This document shows, piece after piece, positions 19,825-26,535 of a DNA stretch of 60,471 bases (position 1 is its first letter; each line of letters begins with the position of its first letter). This DNA is from a virus. The stretch is from the IMG/VR virus record IMGVR_UViG_3300034062_003225, positions 1 to 60,471 of that record; one strand, written 5' to 3'. The notes below the pieces were generated by a model. That model had not been told where the DNA came from and searched no databases. It worked only from the letters and a program-made list of their open reading frames with translations. A program made the position numbers and the translations under genes.

Positions 19825-21131
19825 TAGATATCCAATACACCTGCTTTTCTACCATAAATCTTTTCTTCAATCTCGGCAGCAAATTCATGCAGACCATTAT
19901 CTACTAGATATTTGTACCATTCTTCAGTATATTCCCATCCAGCTGATACACCATTCCATCTTTCATGCCAAAGAGGATGATTCTTATTCTTTCTTCTAGA
20001 CTCGATGAAATTGTATCTAGTATCTTCATAAGTCTTAGACCTACAATCTGCCATTTTCTCACGCATATAACATACAATAGAAATTCTTTCATGTAAACCG
20101 GATTCTGAAGAGATTGGCGTGTTACCATGAATCTCATGAATATCCATAGCAAGAAAATCGCCAGGCTTCACTGAAACAGCTGCACGATATTCAGGGAAGA
20201 TTAAATAACAACCATTCCAATCAACACCATTATAAGTTGTAGTTAGATTGCCAAATCCACCCTTGAAATCACCAGCATCTCTATGCGCCGCAGTACGATA
20301 ATTCTTATTCACTGTTACAGTTGTATAAACAGATTCACCAATTCTGAAGGCTGGATCTAGATGAGACATAGCTTCTTTTTGAACTTCAAATCTTCCTGGA
20401 ACCAATTCTCGGAATTGTTCAGAAACAGCTTCAATAAATGGAATTGCTTTTTCAAACTTCTCTTTATTATTAGCTGTATATGATGTTAGTCTACAATACG
20501 GTATCCTCGGATATTTGTCGTAGGAACCCGCAATACCAGAGAATACAGGATTAGCATAAGAAGTATCAGAGATCCAATCATTAATAATTTCTACTTCTTT
20601 CATACGTTCTTCATATGATAGAAGAGCAGTCTTATGAACCCAAGAATCAAAATCAAATCCTTCTGGTCTCTTAAGAGTTAACCAGACTCGACCTCGTGCA
20701 GAAACTTCTTCCGGATTCTTCTTGAATTTTTCATAAGCTTCAGCAATTGGATCTTCAGATGTAACTGTAGTCATAGAACCAGATAAGATATCAATCAATC
20801 TTTCTTGAAGAGCTGTAACCCAATCTCTTCTAGTAGATTTTTCAGTTCTAGGACCAGCAGCAATACCACGATTTTGAGATTCACCAGCAGCTTCTTTCAA
20901 ACCTTCATAAGCCATCTGCACTAGCTCTGGTGGAAATACTCCTTTTCTAAATTTAAGAAGTAGATTATGTTCACCATTTTGGATAACATTTCCTTCTGCA
21001 TCAATCGTATGTTCTAGAGGTTTGTATACATCACAATCTTCTTCAATCAACATATCATAATGATTATCGTCTAAAAAATGACCGAGAATTGATTCATCAG
21101 GATATTTCTTTTCTAAATAAATAGTTTTCAT
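19824..21131 (-). CDS. TET/JBP-family 2-oxoglutarate/Fe(II) dioxygenase
   Basis: 435 residues. The catalytic core shows H283-x-D285 (AAHRDAGDFKGGFGN), a YLIFPEYRAAVSVKPGDFLA strand pair, the distal His at about 335 (DIHEIHGNTPI) and Arg349 for 2-oxoglutarate, the canonical TET/JBP order. Family members oxidise the methyl group of 5-methylcytosine or thymine in DNA, here presumably as the first step before glycosylation by the two downstream enzymes. No C5-methyltransferase lies in the window, so the substrate must be made elsewhere. Transcribed from the promoter at 21148 with a leader of roughly ten bases. Confidence 0.85.
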   Translation of the reverse strand: MKTIYLEKKYPDESILGHFLDDNHYDMLIEEDCDVYKPLEHTIDAEGNVIQNGEHNLLLKFRKGVFPPELVQMAYEGLKEAAGESQNRGIAAGPRTEKSTRRDWVTALQERLIDILSGSMTTVTSEDPIAEAYEKFKKNPEEVSARGRVWLTLKRPEGFDFDSWVHKTALLSYEERMKEVEIINDWISDTSYANPVFSGIAGSYDKYPRIPYCRLTSYTANNKEKFEKAIPFIEAVSEQFRELVPGRFEVQKEAMSHLDPAFRIGESVYTTVTVNKNYRTAAHRDAGDFKGGFGNLTTTYNGVDWNGCYLIFPEYRAAVSVKPGDFLAMDIHEIHGNTPISSESGLHERISIVCYMREKMADCRSKTYEDTRYNFIESRRKNKNHPLWHERWNGVSAGWEYTEEWYKYLVDNGLHEFAAEIEEKIYGRKAGVLDI

Positions 21132-21147
21132 AAGAACCCTTTATATT

Positions 21148-21176
21148 ATTATACCTTATATGTGTTGGTGTGGCAA
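21148..21176 (-). promoter_or_regulatory. sigma70-type promoter for the DNA modification operon
   Basis: TTGCCA, 17 bases, TATAAT on the minus strand. The -10 ends 16 bases before the ATG of the dioxygenase. The -35 lies inside a perfect 18-base palindrome (21169-21186). Confidence 0.75.
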
Positions 21177-21186
21177 GCTTGCCACA
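21169..21186. promoter_or_regulatory. 18-base palindrome over the -35 of the TET promoter
   Basis: The sequence TGTGGCAAG followed by its exact reverse complement. It overlaps the -35 box, so it could be an operator; no T-tract follows, which argues against a simple terminator. Confidence 0.6.
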
Positions 21187-21193
21187 CATATAT

Positions 21194-21421
21194 TTAGACG
21201 GACGTTTCCCAAGCCATATTACAAATTACCCAATCAGTTACACAATTCTCTTTAGTTATAAGATGTTGTTTGTTTACAGCAATCATTCTAGAACACCAAT
21301 AATCCCAATATTGAATAAGTATTTCACTTTCAGAAAGTGTTACAACTTCTGGAATCATCTGGTTATTCGCATCAATTGTATAATCAGCAAAAGACCAATA
21401 TCTCATTCTGGAATTTTCCAT
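21194..21421 (-). CDS. small conserved phage protein, function unknown
   Basis: About 75 residues, starting MENSRMRYWSFADY. It is rich in Trp and Tyr (EILIQYWDYWCSR, then CVTDWVICNMAWE), a pattern I recognise from short unassigned proteins of large phages. An earlier ATG at 21442 is possible but would overlap the upstream gene by 40 bases, so a later start is preferred. Confidence 0.6.
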   Translation of the reverse strand: MENSRMRYWSFADYTIDANNQMIPEVVTLSESEILIQYWDYWCSRMIAVNKQHLITKENCVTDWVICNMAWETSV

Positions 21422-21801
21422 TCTCCATCTTCTGTACGACACTTAATTATTTTGGCTTTCTTTTCTTCGCCATCTATCATGACTCTAATATCGAAATCTT
21501 TACATTCAATTTTGGAATTATCTTTATAAATCACTTCTTTAGATTTTGTACTTCTACCAATAACAAATCCCAAAACACCAACACCCAAACCTATTGCGGT
21601 TGCGGCACCTGCAGAAATACCAGGACCAGTATTGTAATAATTACGTGTGTATCTTCGATCCCTGATTGGCGTATAATGTCTTGAATTATAATGATAACGA
21701 TAATGATTTCTATATCTAGAATGTACCCATCTATCTGCATATGATGGGATTGATATTAAAAATAATAGAATTAATTTAAGCGATAACAGAATCTTGTACA
21801 T
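21403..21801 (-). CDS. exported glycine-zipper membrane protein
   Basis: 132 residues. A hydrophobic signal (KLILLFLISIPSYA) ends in a plausible cleavage site near residue 22. An Arg/Tyr/His-rich stretch follows, then a glycine-zipper transmembrane segment (GAATAIGLGVGVLGFVIG) around residues 65-85, and a charged C-terminus with two cysteines. It probably sits in the host envelope. The start overlaps the gene upstream by 26 bases. No function can be assigned. Confidence 0.65.
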   Translation of the reverse strand: MYKILLSLKLILLFLISIPSYADRWVHSRYRNHYRYHYNSRHYTPIRDRRYTRNYYNTGPGISAGAATAIGLGVGVLGFVIGRSTKSKEVIYKDNSKIECKDFDIRVMIDGEEKKAKIIKCRTEDGEWKIPE

Positions 21802-22093
21802 AATCCTTAATCTCTTCTTTCTTTAAGATCTTAACAGCAAAGATGTTCTCTAACAGAAAACTTCGATAAGCAGTCTTATTTAGATCAAAAGCAGAAAAGA
21901 CATAGGCATTTGGTTTTCTAATCTTATCCGTCTTTCTTTCATACACAGGAATCATACTTGGATTTGTTGTGCAAGTCATGACTCGTGTCTCTCCATCTTT
22001 CTTAACGAAGGAGACGACACAAACATTTTCTAATAGAGACTTAGATAACCAATTTCGATATTCGATCATCTCTTCAACAGTTTTAAATGTCAT
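21776..22093 (-). CDS. small SH3-like barrel protein (DUF2693-type)
   Basis: 105 residues. VSFVKKDGETRVMTCTTNP followed by IPVYE, VFSAFD and AYRSFLLENIFAV matches a phage family predicted to have an SH3-like beta barrel, with the KxDGxxRxMxCT signature. Its role is unknown, though such proteins sit among early genes of T4-like phages. It starts one base after the stop of the DUF3310-like gene. Confidence 0.7.
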   Translation of the reverse strand: MTFKTVEEMIEYRNWLSKSLLENVCVVSFVKKDGETRVMTCTTNPSMIPVYERKTDKIRKPNAYVFSAFDLNKTAYRSFLLENIFAVKILKKEEIKDYVQDSVIA

Positions 22094-22420
22094 CTATTTA
22101 TTTTCCTTATCACCAAAATAACTTTTATGCTGTTCAATTACTTTTTGAATATTTAATGTATCGTTAGTATGATTTAGATGGATTAAAAGAATAATGTTAT
22201 GAATTGCTTTATACAGATCTTTAACATTGTTTCCATCTTTCTTTCCATAACGTGCGAGATATTCAATTGCATTTGAAATATAGGACGATTCTCCGTGTCC
22301 GATTGCCATAATAAGATCATTTACTTGTATATCTTTACCGTTAACATAATGTAATTTATAAGTTGATTCAATATAATTCTCAACATCAATGATAATTTCT
22401 TTTTCATTGTATTTAAACAT
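22094..22420 (-). CDS. DUF3310-like small phage protein
   Basis: 108 residues. NDLIMAIGHGESSYISNAIEY and LARYGKKDGNNVKDLYKAIH follow the DUF3310 signature (GH, then N-x-IKYLxRxGxK, then DLxKA). The family is widespread in phages, often near nucleotide metabolism genes, and has no proven activity. Here it lies two genes from dCMP deaminase. Confidence 0.72.
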   Translation of the reverse strand: MFKYNEKEIIIDVENYIESTYKLHYVNGKDIQVNDLIMAIGHGESSYISNAIEYLARYGKKDGNNVKDLYKAIHNIILLIHLNHTNDTLNIQKVIEQHKSYFGDKENK

Positions 22421-22421
22421 T

Positions 22422-22640
22422 TTAAAAATGAACGATTCCTTTCAGATGCGTACGCTCTTCCTTATAATTGAATTGCCAAGAACGAACTAAAGCAGGAATA
22501 GAATGAATAACTGCATTCTGTATCGCTTCTAGTTCAACGAACATCTTACCAAGCCAATAGAAGCTTGTATAATTAGTAGTCAATGCAACCACCACATGAA
22601 CAATCAGAAACACCATAGTCAAACCAACAATCATATTCAT
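22422..22640 (-). CDS. small membrane protein, leaderless gene
   Basis: 72 residues with one N-terminal membrane helix (MIVGLTMVFLIVHVVVALT) and an amphipathic tail. Unrecognised. The ATG lies exactly 6 bases after a GATACT -10 box with TTGACA 17 bases further up, so the mRNA should begin at the ATG. Confidence 0.6.
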   Translation of the reverse strand: MNMIVGLTMVFLIVHVVVALTTNYTSFYWLGKMFVELEAIQNAVIHSIPALVRSWQFNYKEERTHLKGIVHF

Positions 22641-22646
22641 AATAAT

Positions 22647-22675
22647 AGTATCCTATACACCCCATAAATTGTCAA
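22647..22675 (-). promoter_or_regulatory. sigma70-type promoter, leaderless layout
   Basis: TTGACA, 17 bases, GATACT, then 6 bases to the ATG at 22640. The promoter lies inside the 3' end of the dCMP deaminase gene. Confidence 0.62.
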
Positions 22676-23138
22676 CGTCTTCTTTTTGTTCTTCGGGTAA
22701 GATCGTCAACATTACTTTACAACTTCTGAACATATATCTAACCTTTTCTTCATGTAAGTGATAGATGCTATCCTTATCCTTGAATGCCATCACGTTTTTT
22801 GGTGAAACAATTACTCTCTTAATTCCAGACTGTATTATTCCACGACCACAATCTACACAAGGGAAATGAGATACATACATATCACAATCAAGTAGACTAA
22901 CACCCATTCGTGCTGCGTTATATATAGCATTCCGTTCAGCATGTTCAATCCAATAATATTTCTCAGGTTTGGCCCACTTTTCTTTATCTTTGTCATTAAA
23001 TTCTCTAGGAAATCCATTATATCCAGTTGTTCTAATCTCATGATCCGGTCCTACAATAATTGCAGAAGTCTTTGTAGTATCCTTGGATTTCAAGGATACT
23101 ACATCTAACATATTTACGAAATATTGATCCCAAGTCAT
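22653..23138 (-). CDS. cd: dCMP deaminase
   Basis: 161 residues, a zinc-dependent cytidine/deoxycytidylate deaminase. H66-A-E68 supplies the first zinc ligand and the proton shuttle; PCVDC (C94, C97) supplies the other ligands. TTGYNGFPREF near residue 38 is the dCMP deaminase substrate loop. The enzyme makes dUMP for ThyX (56748), supplying thymidylate for phage DNA. T4 gpcd is 193 residues, so this is a short version. Cytoplasmic. Confidence 0.9.
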   Translation of the reverse strand: MTWDQYFVNMLDVVSLKSKDTTKTSAIIVGPDHEIRTTGYNGFPREFNDKDKEKWAKPEKYYWIEHAERNAIYNAARMGVSLLDCDMYVSHFPCVDCGRGIIQSGIKRVIVSPKNVMAFKDKDSIYHLHEEKVRYMFRSCKVMLTILPEEQKEDVDNLWGV

Positions 23139-23145
23139 ATTACTC

Positions 23146-24165
23146 CTAGAAAATAGGAATTGTTGTGAAATAAGACTTATCTCTATTAAATCTCAAACCA
23201 AATCCAGCTAATGCTGGTCTAGTGGTTTTAATCTTCACAGAACCAGTTTTTCCTTTTGTTAGAGGGAAAGCTACATCTAGAGTCAGAGCAGTTTGTCCCT
23301 TTGCAGGAAGAGTTACTTTATCGGTATGAACAACATTACCTAGATTATCATAAAAATTAAATCCTACTTCTTGTGGATAATTTAAATAATTCACTAGAGC
23401 AAGACCAGTTGAGAACGACCCATAATTATCATATGGCATGGTAAATGAATCACGGTTTGGAATTGAACTCGGAACAGTTCCTTCGAATACAGAATTTGAA
23501 TATGTTGCTTGTGCAACAACACCAGAACCATATACAGTCTTAATATCCAAAGAACCTGTCTTCAGTGTAACTGTATCTGACATAACAACATCAGTAGATC
23601 CGTTTCCGGGAACAACCACAGAATATTCTGACATATAATTTCCATTAACAAAGAATGGCGAATTTGTTCCAGAAGGATCATAAAATTTCAAAGTAACTAA
23701 ACTAATCCAATTAGATGTGTTAGTTAGTCTTACAGTTGTTGTCCATCCACCACCAGATGCGATATGTGGAATCGTAGGATCTGTTGAAGTAGTAAATGTT
23801 CTCGAATCGATTACTGTAAGATTAATACCAACAGAAACAGAAAGTGATGGAACATTTTGTGTAAACGAGACGGGAATACTGTATGTTCCTACAGATAAAC
23901 CATTATTTACAATAGACATCTTTACAATCTGATTTGTTCCTGGTGGAAGAAATCCTTGTACTGGCCAAACAAGAACAGCTTGCTGGTTAGATGGAACGAT
24001 TGTAGTAAATGCGAATGAACTCGCATTTGTTGAAATCGTTACATCAGGTACAGCAACAATCGAATCTGTTGCTAAATCAAAAGTCACATTCACGCTTGAC
24101 GGCGACAGAGTGGGTTGTGCTAAGATCAACCCAATACTAAAAATACTTGTTAAAAAAAACTTCAT
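23146..24165 (-). CDS. secreted Ig-like surface protein, bacterial in character
   Basis: 339 residues. A signal peptide (KFFLTSIFSIGLILAQ) is followed by a beta-sandwich domain (residues 20-125), then IPHIASGGGWTTTVRLTN and a C-terminal domain ending GFGLRFNRDKSYFTTIPIF. I know the GGGWTT and GLRFN motifs from exported proteins of Acidobacteriota (Solibacter-like), not from phage structural genes. It may alter the host surface or have been picked up from a host. The start overlaps the stop of the zinc-ribbon gene by 4 bases. Confidence 0.7.
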   Translation of the reverse strand: MKFFLTSIFSIGLILAQPTLSPSSVNVTFDLATDSIVAVPDVTISTNASSFAFTTIVPSNQQAVLVWPVQGFLPPGTNQIVKMSIVNNGLSVGTYSIPVSFTQNVPSLSVSVGINLTVIDSRTFTTSTDPTIPHIASGGGWTTTVRLTNTSNWISLVTLKFYDPSGTNSPFFVNGNYMSEYSVVVPGNGSTDVVMSDTVTLKTGSLDIKTVYGSGVVAQATYSNSVFEGTVPSSIPNRDSFTMPYDNYGSFSTGLALVNYLNYPQEVGFNFYDNLGNVVHTDKVTLPAKGQTALTLDVAFPLTKGKTGSVKIKTTRPALAGFGLRFNRDKSYFTTIPIF

Positions 24166-24353
24166 TTTTTCTCCTTATAATCATTCACATAAAATCCAGA
24201 CCCATTAAATTTAATACCGCAGGTACTTGGAATTTTTTTTACAGAACACTCAGGATTCTCACATCCCGGATAACCAGTAATATCTTGATCCATTTTCAAG
24301 ATTATCTCGAATTCTTTATTGCATACTTGACACTTAAAATCATAAATTGGCAT
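24162..24353 (-). CDS. FmdB-type zinc-ribbon protein
   Basis: 63 residues. MPIYDFKCQVCNKEFEIIL and a second Cys pair (CENPEC near residue 31) form the FmdB/CxxC_CxxC_SSSS zinc ribbon, here with a longer C-terminal tail. Bacterial relatives are called regulatory proteins, without firm evidence. It is coupled to both neighbours by short overlaps. Confidence 0.8.
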   Translation of the reverse strand: MPIYDFKCQVCNKEFEIILKMDQDITGYPGCENPECSVKKIPSTCGIKFNGSGFYVNDYKEKK

Positions 24354-24732
24354 CTTGTTTTCCTTTCAAATATCTTTCAATATTTAAGTAAGAAATATAA
24401 TGTCGTTTTGGATTTCTTGTTCCATAATGTTCTGCGATAAGATCACACATTCGTTCAGAACCAACAGGATTTAAAGAATGTACTATACAGACATCAATAG
24501 GCCAGCGATTATTCTCTTTCATCCACAGAACGAAATCATACCCAGTTTTATTAGGAGATACATATGTCTCATCTTCATTATGGACATAATGATCTTCTGC
24601 TAGATCATGGTCTAACCAAGCTTCTTGAATCTCATTCTCTTGCATAATCTTTACTGCTTCATCATAATTCTTGGCAATCTTCCATTCACCAATGAATGGA
24701 CAAGGACGAACATCATCTAACCAAAGTTTCAT
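24340..24732 (-). CDS. cyclic-phosphate processing receiver-like protein (cPPR)
   Basis: 130 residues. MKLWLDDVRPCP, then EAWLDHDLAEDH, then TGYDFVLWMKEN and CIVHSLNPVGSERM form the receiver-like fold of the cPPR family, whose Asp and His residues are proposed to act on nucleotide cyclic phosphates in RNA repair settings. The function is inferred from published domain analysis, not shown. I chose the ATG at 24732, which overlaps the upstream stop as ATGA, over a longer version from 24771. Confidence 0.72.
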   Translation of the reverse strand: MKLWLDDVRPCPFIGEWKIAKNYDEAVKIMQENEIQEAWLDHDLAEDHYVHNEDETYVSPNKTGYDFVLWMKENNRWPIDVCIVHSLNPVGSERMCDLIAEHYGTRNPKRHYISYLNIERYLKGKQDANL

Positions 24733-24989
24733 ACATACTCTTTCTTTAAAACAGAACCACAATGTTCGCATTTCGTATAATTAACGAACGTTATATATTC
24801 TAAAGCATGATATGGACTTAATGTATAGTTCTGTGGTGATAATCTCTTCTTAACACCCTTCGAATCAATTCGATATGGAACATAATTCATAACCAATGAA
24901 CCATAATCATCATTATAGGATTCGTTTAGAATCAAATAAGTTACTTCTTCACCATCTTCAATTCTAGTTTTTCTGTTTGTTTCTTCCAT
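24729..24989 (-). CDS. small protein with C-terminal zinc knuckle
   Basis: 86 residues, unrecognised. A charged N-terminus (EETNRKTRIEDGEEV) leads to beta-strand-like sequence and a final CEHCGSVLKKEY. It overlaps the SLOG gene by 26 bases and the cPPR gene by 4, so it belongs to that operon. Confidence 0.6.
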   Translation of the reverse strand: MEETNRKTRIEDGEEVTYLILNESYNDDYGSLVMNYVPYRIDSKGVKKRLSPQNYTLSPYHALEYITFVNYTKCEHCGSVLKKEYV

Positions 24990-25398
24990 ATAATATATAT
25001 AACCTATTATCCATTATAGCTTGTTTTTCAGTTAAAGTCAATTTCTTGAGAAACTTCTTGATCGTATCTTCCGTTCCACCTTTTCGATCTTCAGCAACAA
25101 TAGCAATCAAAATATCAGAATCTCTAGCAATAAGTGTATTGCGTGCATATGCAATCTTAGCATATGCTGCTTTGTATGGAATGTGTGGATCTAGATCTTG
25201 TGTATTTGGATAATGTACTATAATTGATATCGAAAAATCTTTCGCAATAATCTCTGCAAATGAATCGGCACCATATTTACAACCACCAGAAACGAATTGA
25301 TCCTCTTCTCCTATTTCTATATTTGTTAGAAGATTGTAGAGCTTTATGAGATCTTCCTTCGTATTTCTTTTTCTTGAACCAATAATTCCAATATTCAT
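24964..25398 (-). CDS. SLOG-fold nucleotide-binding protein
   Basis: 144 residues from the ATG at 25398. MNIGIIGSRKRNTKEDL, then QFVSGGCKYGADSFAEII, then a segment ending RNTLIARDSDILIAIV are hallmarks of the SLOG/Rossmann-like family (DprA, YspA, LOG). Members bind nucleotides or nucleotide-derived signals; some belong to anti-phage systems. Here the role is unknown, perhaps with the cPPR protein two genes downstream. A hairpin (25407-25436) sits 8 bases before the start. Confidence 0.72.
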   Translation of the reverse strand: MNIGIIGSRKRNTKEDLIKLYNLLTNIEIGEEDQFVSGGCKYGADSFAEIIAKDFSISIIVHYPNTQDLDPHIPYKAAYAKIAYARNTLIARDSDILIAIVAEDRKGGTEDTIKKFLKKLTLTEKQAIMDNRLYILYGRNKQKN

Positions 25399-25406
25399 AA
25401 AATTAA

Positions 25407-25436
25407 TGTCCCGTGATTGAAATGGCTCACGGGACA
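25407..25436 (-). terminator. hairpin with 10-bp perfect stem before the SLOG gene
   Basis: TGTCCCGTGA pairs with TCACGGGACA around a 10-base loop. On the minus strand it is followed by TTAATTTTAT and then the ATG. It could end transcripts coming from 25498-25716 or control access to the SLOG start. Two smaller dyads lie between 25440 and 25495. Confidence 0.5.
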
Positions 25437-25497
25437 AGAAGCCTCAACGTTACATAGTAACAAGCAACCTGTTGGTATTACCCAACATTACTATTAT

Positions 25498-25716
25498 TTA
25501 ACCATTACTGATGAAGTCGTTCAACTTCTCCGCTTCAGCAATAATCTGCTCTGTAGTTGGCAAATTAGGAAGATTGGGATAATCAATGATCTTTCCTTCA
25601 CGATTTGAATGATACTCATCAATCAGAGCTTCTCTTGTTTGCATGACTGGAACTTCCAGTACATCCTTGGCCAACTTCAATACTTCTAAACGAACTTCAT
25701 ATGGCGTCATTCCCAT
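25498..25716 (-). CDS. small conserved phage protein (TPYEVRLEVLKLAKD type)
   Basis: 72 residues. MGMTPYEVRLEVLKLAKDVL followed by a Pro/Asn linker (PNLPNLP) and a helix ending at the stop. Short phage proteins with this opening are common in T4-like genomes near structural or replication genes, without known function. AAGGAGAATAT before the ATG at 25716 is a good ribosome site, so a longer version from 25767 is unlikely. Confidence 0.65.
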   Translation of the reverse strand: MGMTPYEVRLEVLKLAKDVLEVPVMQTREALIDEYHSNREGKIIDYPNLPNLPTTEQIIAEAEKLNDFISNG

Positions 25717-25839
25717 ATATTCTCCTTGTGTGTTTTTTTGTGTGTTTGAGATTGTCATAAACATCATTAGAAGTTATCTAGAAATTTCTAATTCTGTCTA
25801 TTCGTGGTAGCCAATCTCCTGCATACTTTTTAGACTTCT

Positions 25840-25920
25840 GTACGAATTATGGCCTGGATTCGAACCAAGAACTCCGGAGTTGCCGTCCGGCGTTTTTCCG
25901 TTAAACTAACATTATTGTAC
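25840..25920 (-). other. tRNA-like element with long acceptor helix (possible pseudo-tRNA-Cys)
   Basis: 81 bases. The ends pair as an 11-12 bp helix with one bulge and one mismatch. Inside are a tRNA T-arm (loop TTCGAAT) and an anticodon-like stem CCGGA/TCCGG with loop CGGCAAC, giving GCA if read as a tRNA; U33 is replaced by G. Probably not a standard tRNA. Confidence 0.45.
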
Positions 25921-25937
25921 ACATCAACCACAATCTT

Positions 25938-26013
25938 TGGAGCTACGAGTCAGAATTGAACTGACAACCTCACGCTTACAAGGCGTGCGCTCTACCAGTT
26001 GAGCTATCATAGC
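25938..26013 (-). tRNA. tRNA-Thr(UGU)
   Basis: Acceptor GCTATGA with TCGTAGC, anticodon loop CTTGTAA (TGT), T-loop TTCAATT and encoded CCA. A complete cloverleaf of 76 bases. Confidence 0.92.
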
Positions 26014-26014
26014 A

Positions 26015-26182
26015 TTATTTTTTCTTTCTCTTACAAGAACAATCACATAAACATTTCTTCACACATGGACATTTATCTACACAACATCCATGCGGAGTAC
26101 AAAACTTTGGAATATTTGCATTCGATACATTAATCGAACACAATACAAAGGCAATTAAGATTGTATTTAAAATAATTCTCAT
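26015..26182 (-). CDS. tiny secreted cysteine-rich protein
   Basis: 55 residues. A clear signal peptide (MRIILNTILIAFVLCSINVS, cleavage near residue 22) precedes a 30-residue mature part with ten cysteines (CTPHGCCVDKCPCVKKCLCD and on) and a basic KRKKK end. It resembles metal-binding or toxin-like knottins but matches none I know. A GGAG ribosome site lies 4-5 bases before the ATG. It begins 1 base from tRNA-Thr at its 3' end. Confidence 0.65.
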   Translation of the reverse strand: MRIILNTILIAFVLCSINVSNANIPKFCTPHGCCVDKCPCVKKCLCDCSCKRKKK

Positions 26183-26290
26183 ATCACTCCATTAACTTGT
26201 TTGTGGATCTTTTAAGTCGTTGAGTTACGATTATCTCCTTACCCTGGGTGACTAGTGCCAGGAGCCTCATCTTGAATAGTTATTTATATC

Positions 26291-26533
26291 TTAAATTTTC
26301 TCCAGTTTAAATTCGGCTTTACCCAAAATATCAGCCCAGGTGTTATGATACGCAATGGCATGTTTGGTAGCAGCAGGGTTATGCTCGCTCTTGTTGGAAG
26401 TCATCCATTCCAATACCCAACGTAGATGACTAATTTGGGCTTCTTTCACAGTAGCTTCCCAAGTGTTTTGGCTGAGCTCAGCTATGTCTGCATCTGAGTC
26501 AATTTCTACATCAATTATGATTCGGTATTTCAT
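26291..26533 (-). CDS. hypothetical protein
   Basis: 80 residues, unrecognised. It starts with the strand YRIIIDVEIDSDADIAEL and continues helical with several Trp and His (LRWVLEWMTSNKSEHNP). It lies 2 bases downstream of the DNA ligase gene, so is likely cotranscribed. The 108 bases before tRNA-proximal 26182 hold only a short GC-rich dyad. Confidence 0.55.
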   Translation of the reverse strand: MKYRIIIDVEIDSDADIAELSQNTWEATVKEAQISHLRWVLEWMTSNKSEHNPAATKHAIAYHNTWADILGKAEFKLEKI

Positions 26534-26535
26534 AA

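Noticed and set aside
26183-26290. Possible tRNA in the gap between the Cys-rich gene and 26533
   Set aside because: A CCTGG/CCAGG dyad is present, but there is no T-loop, anticodon arm or acceptor pairing.
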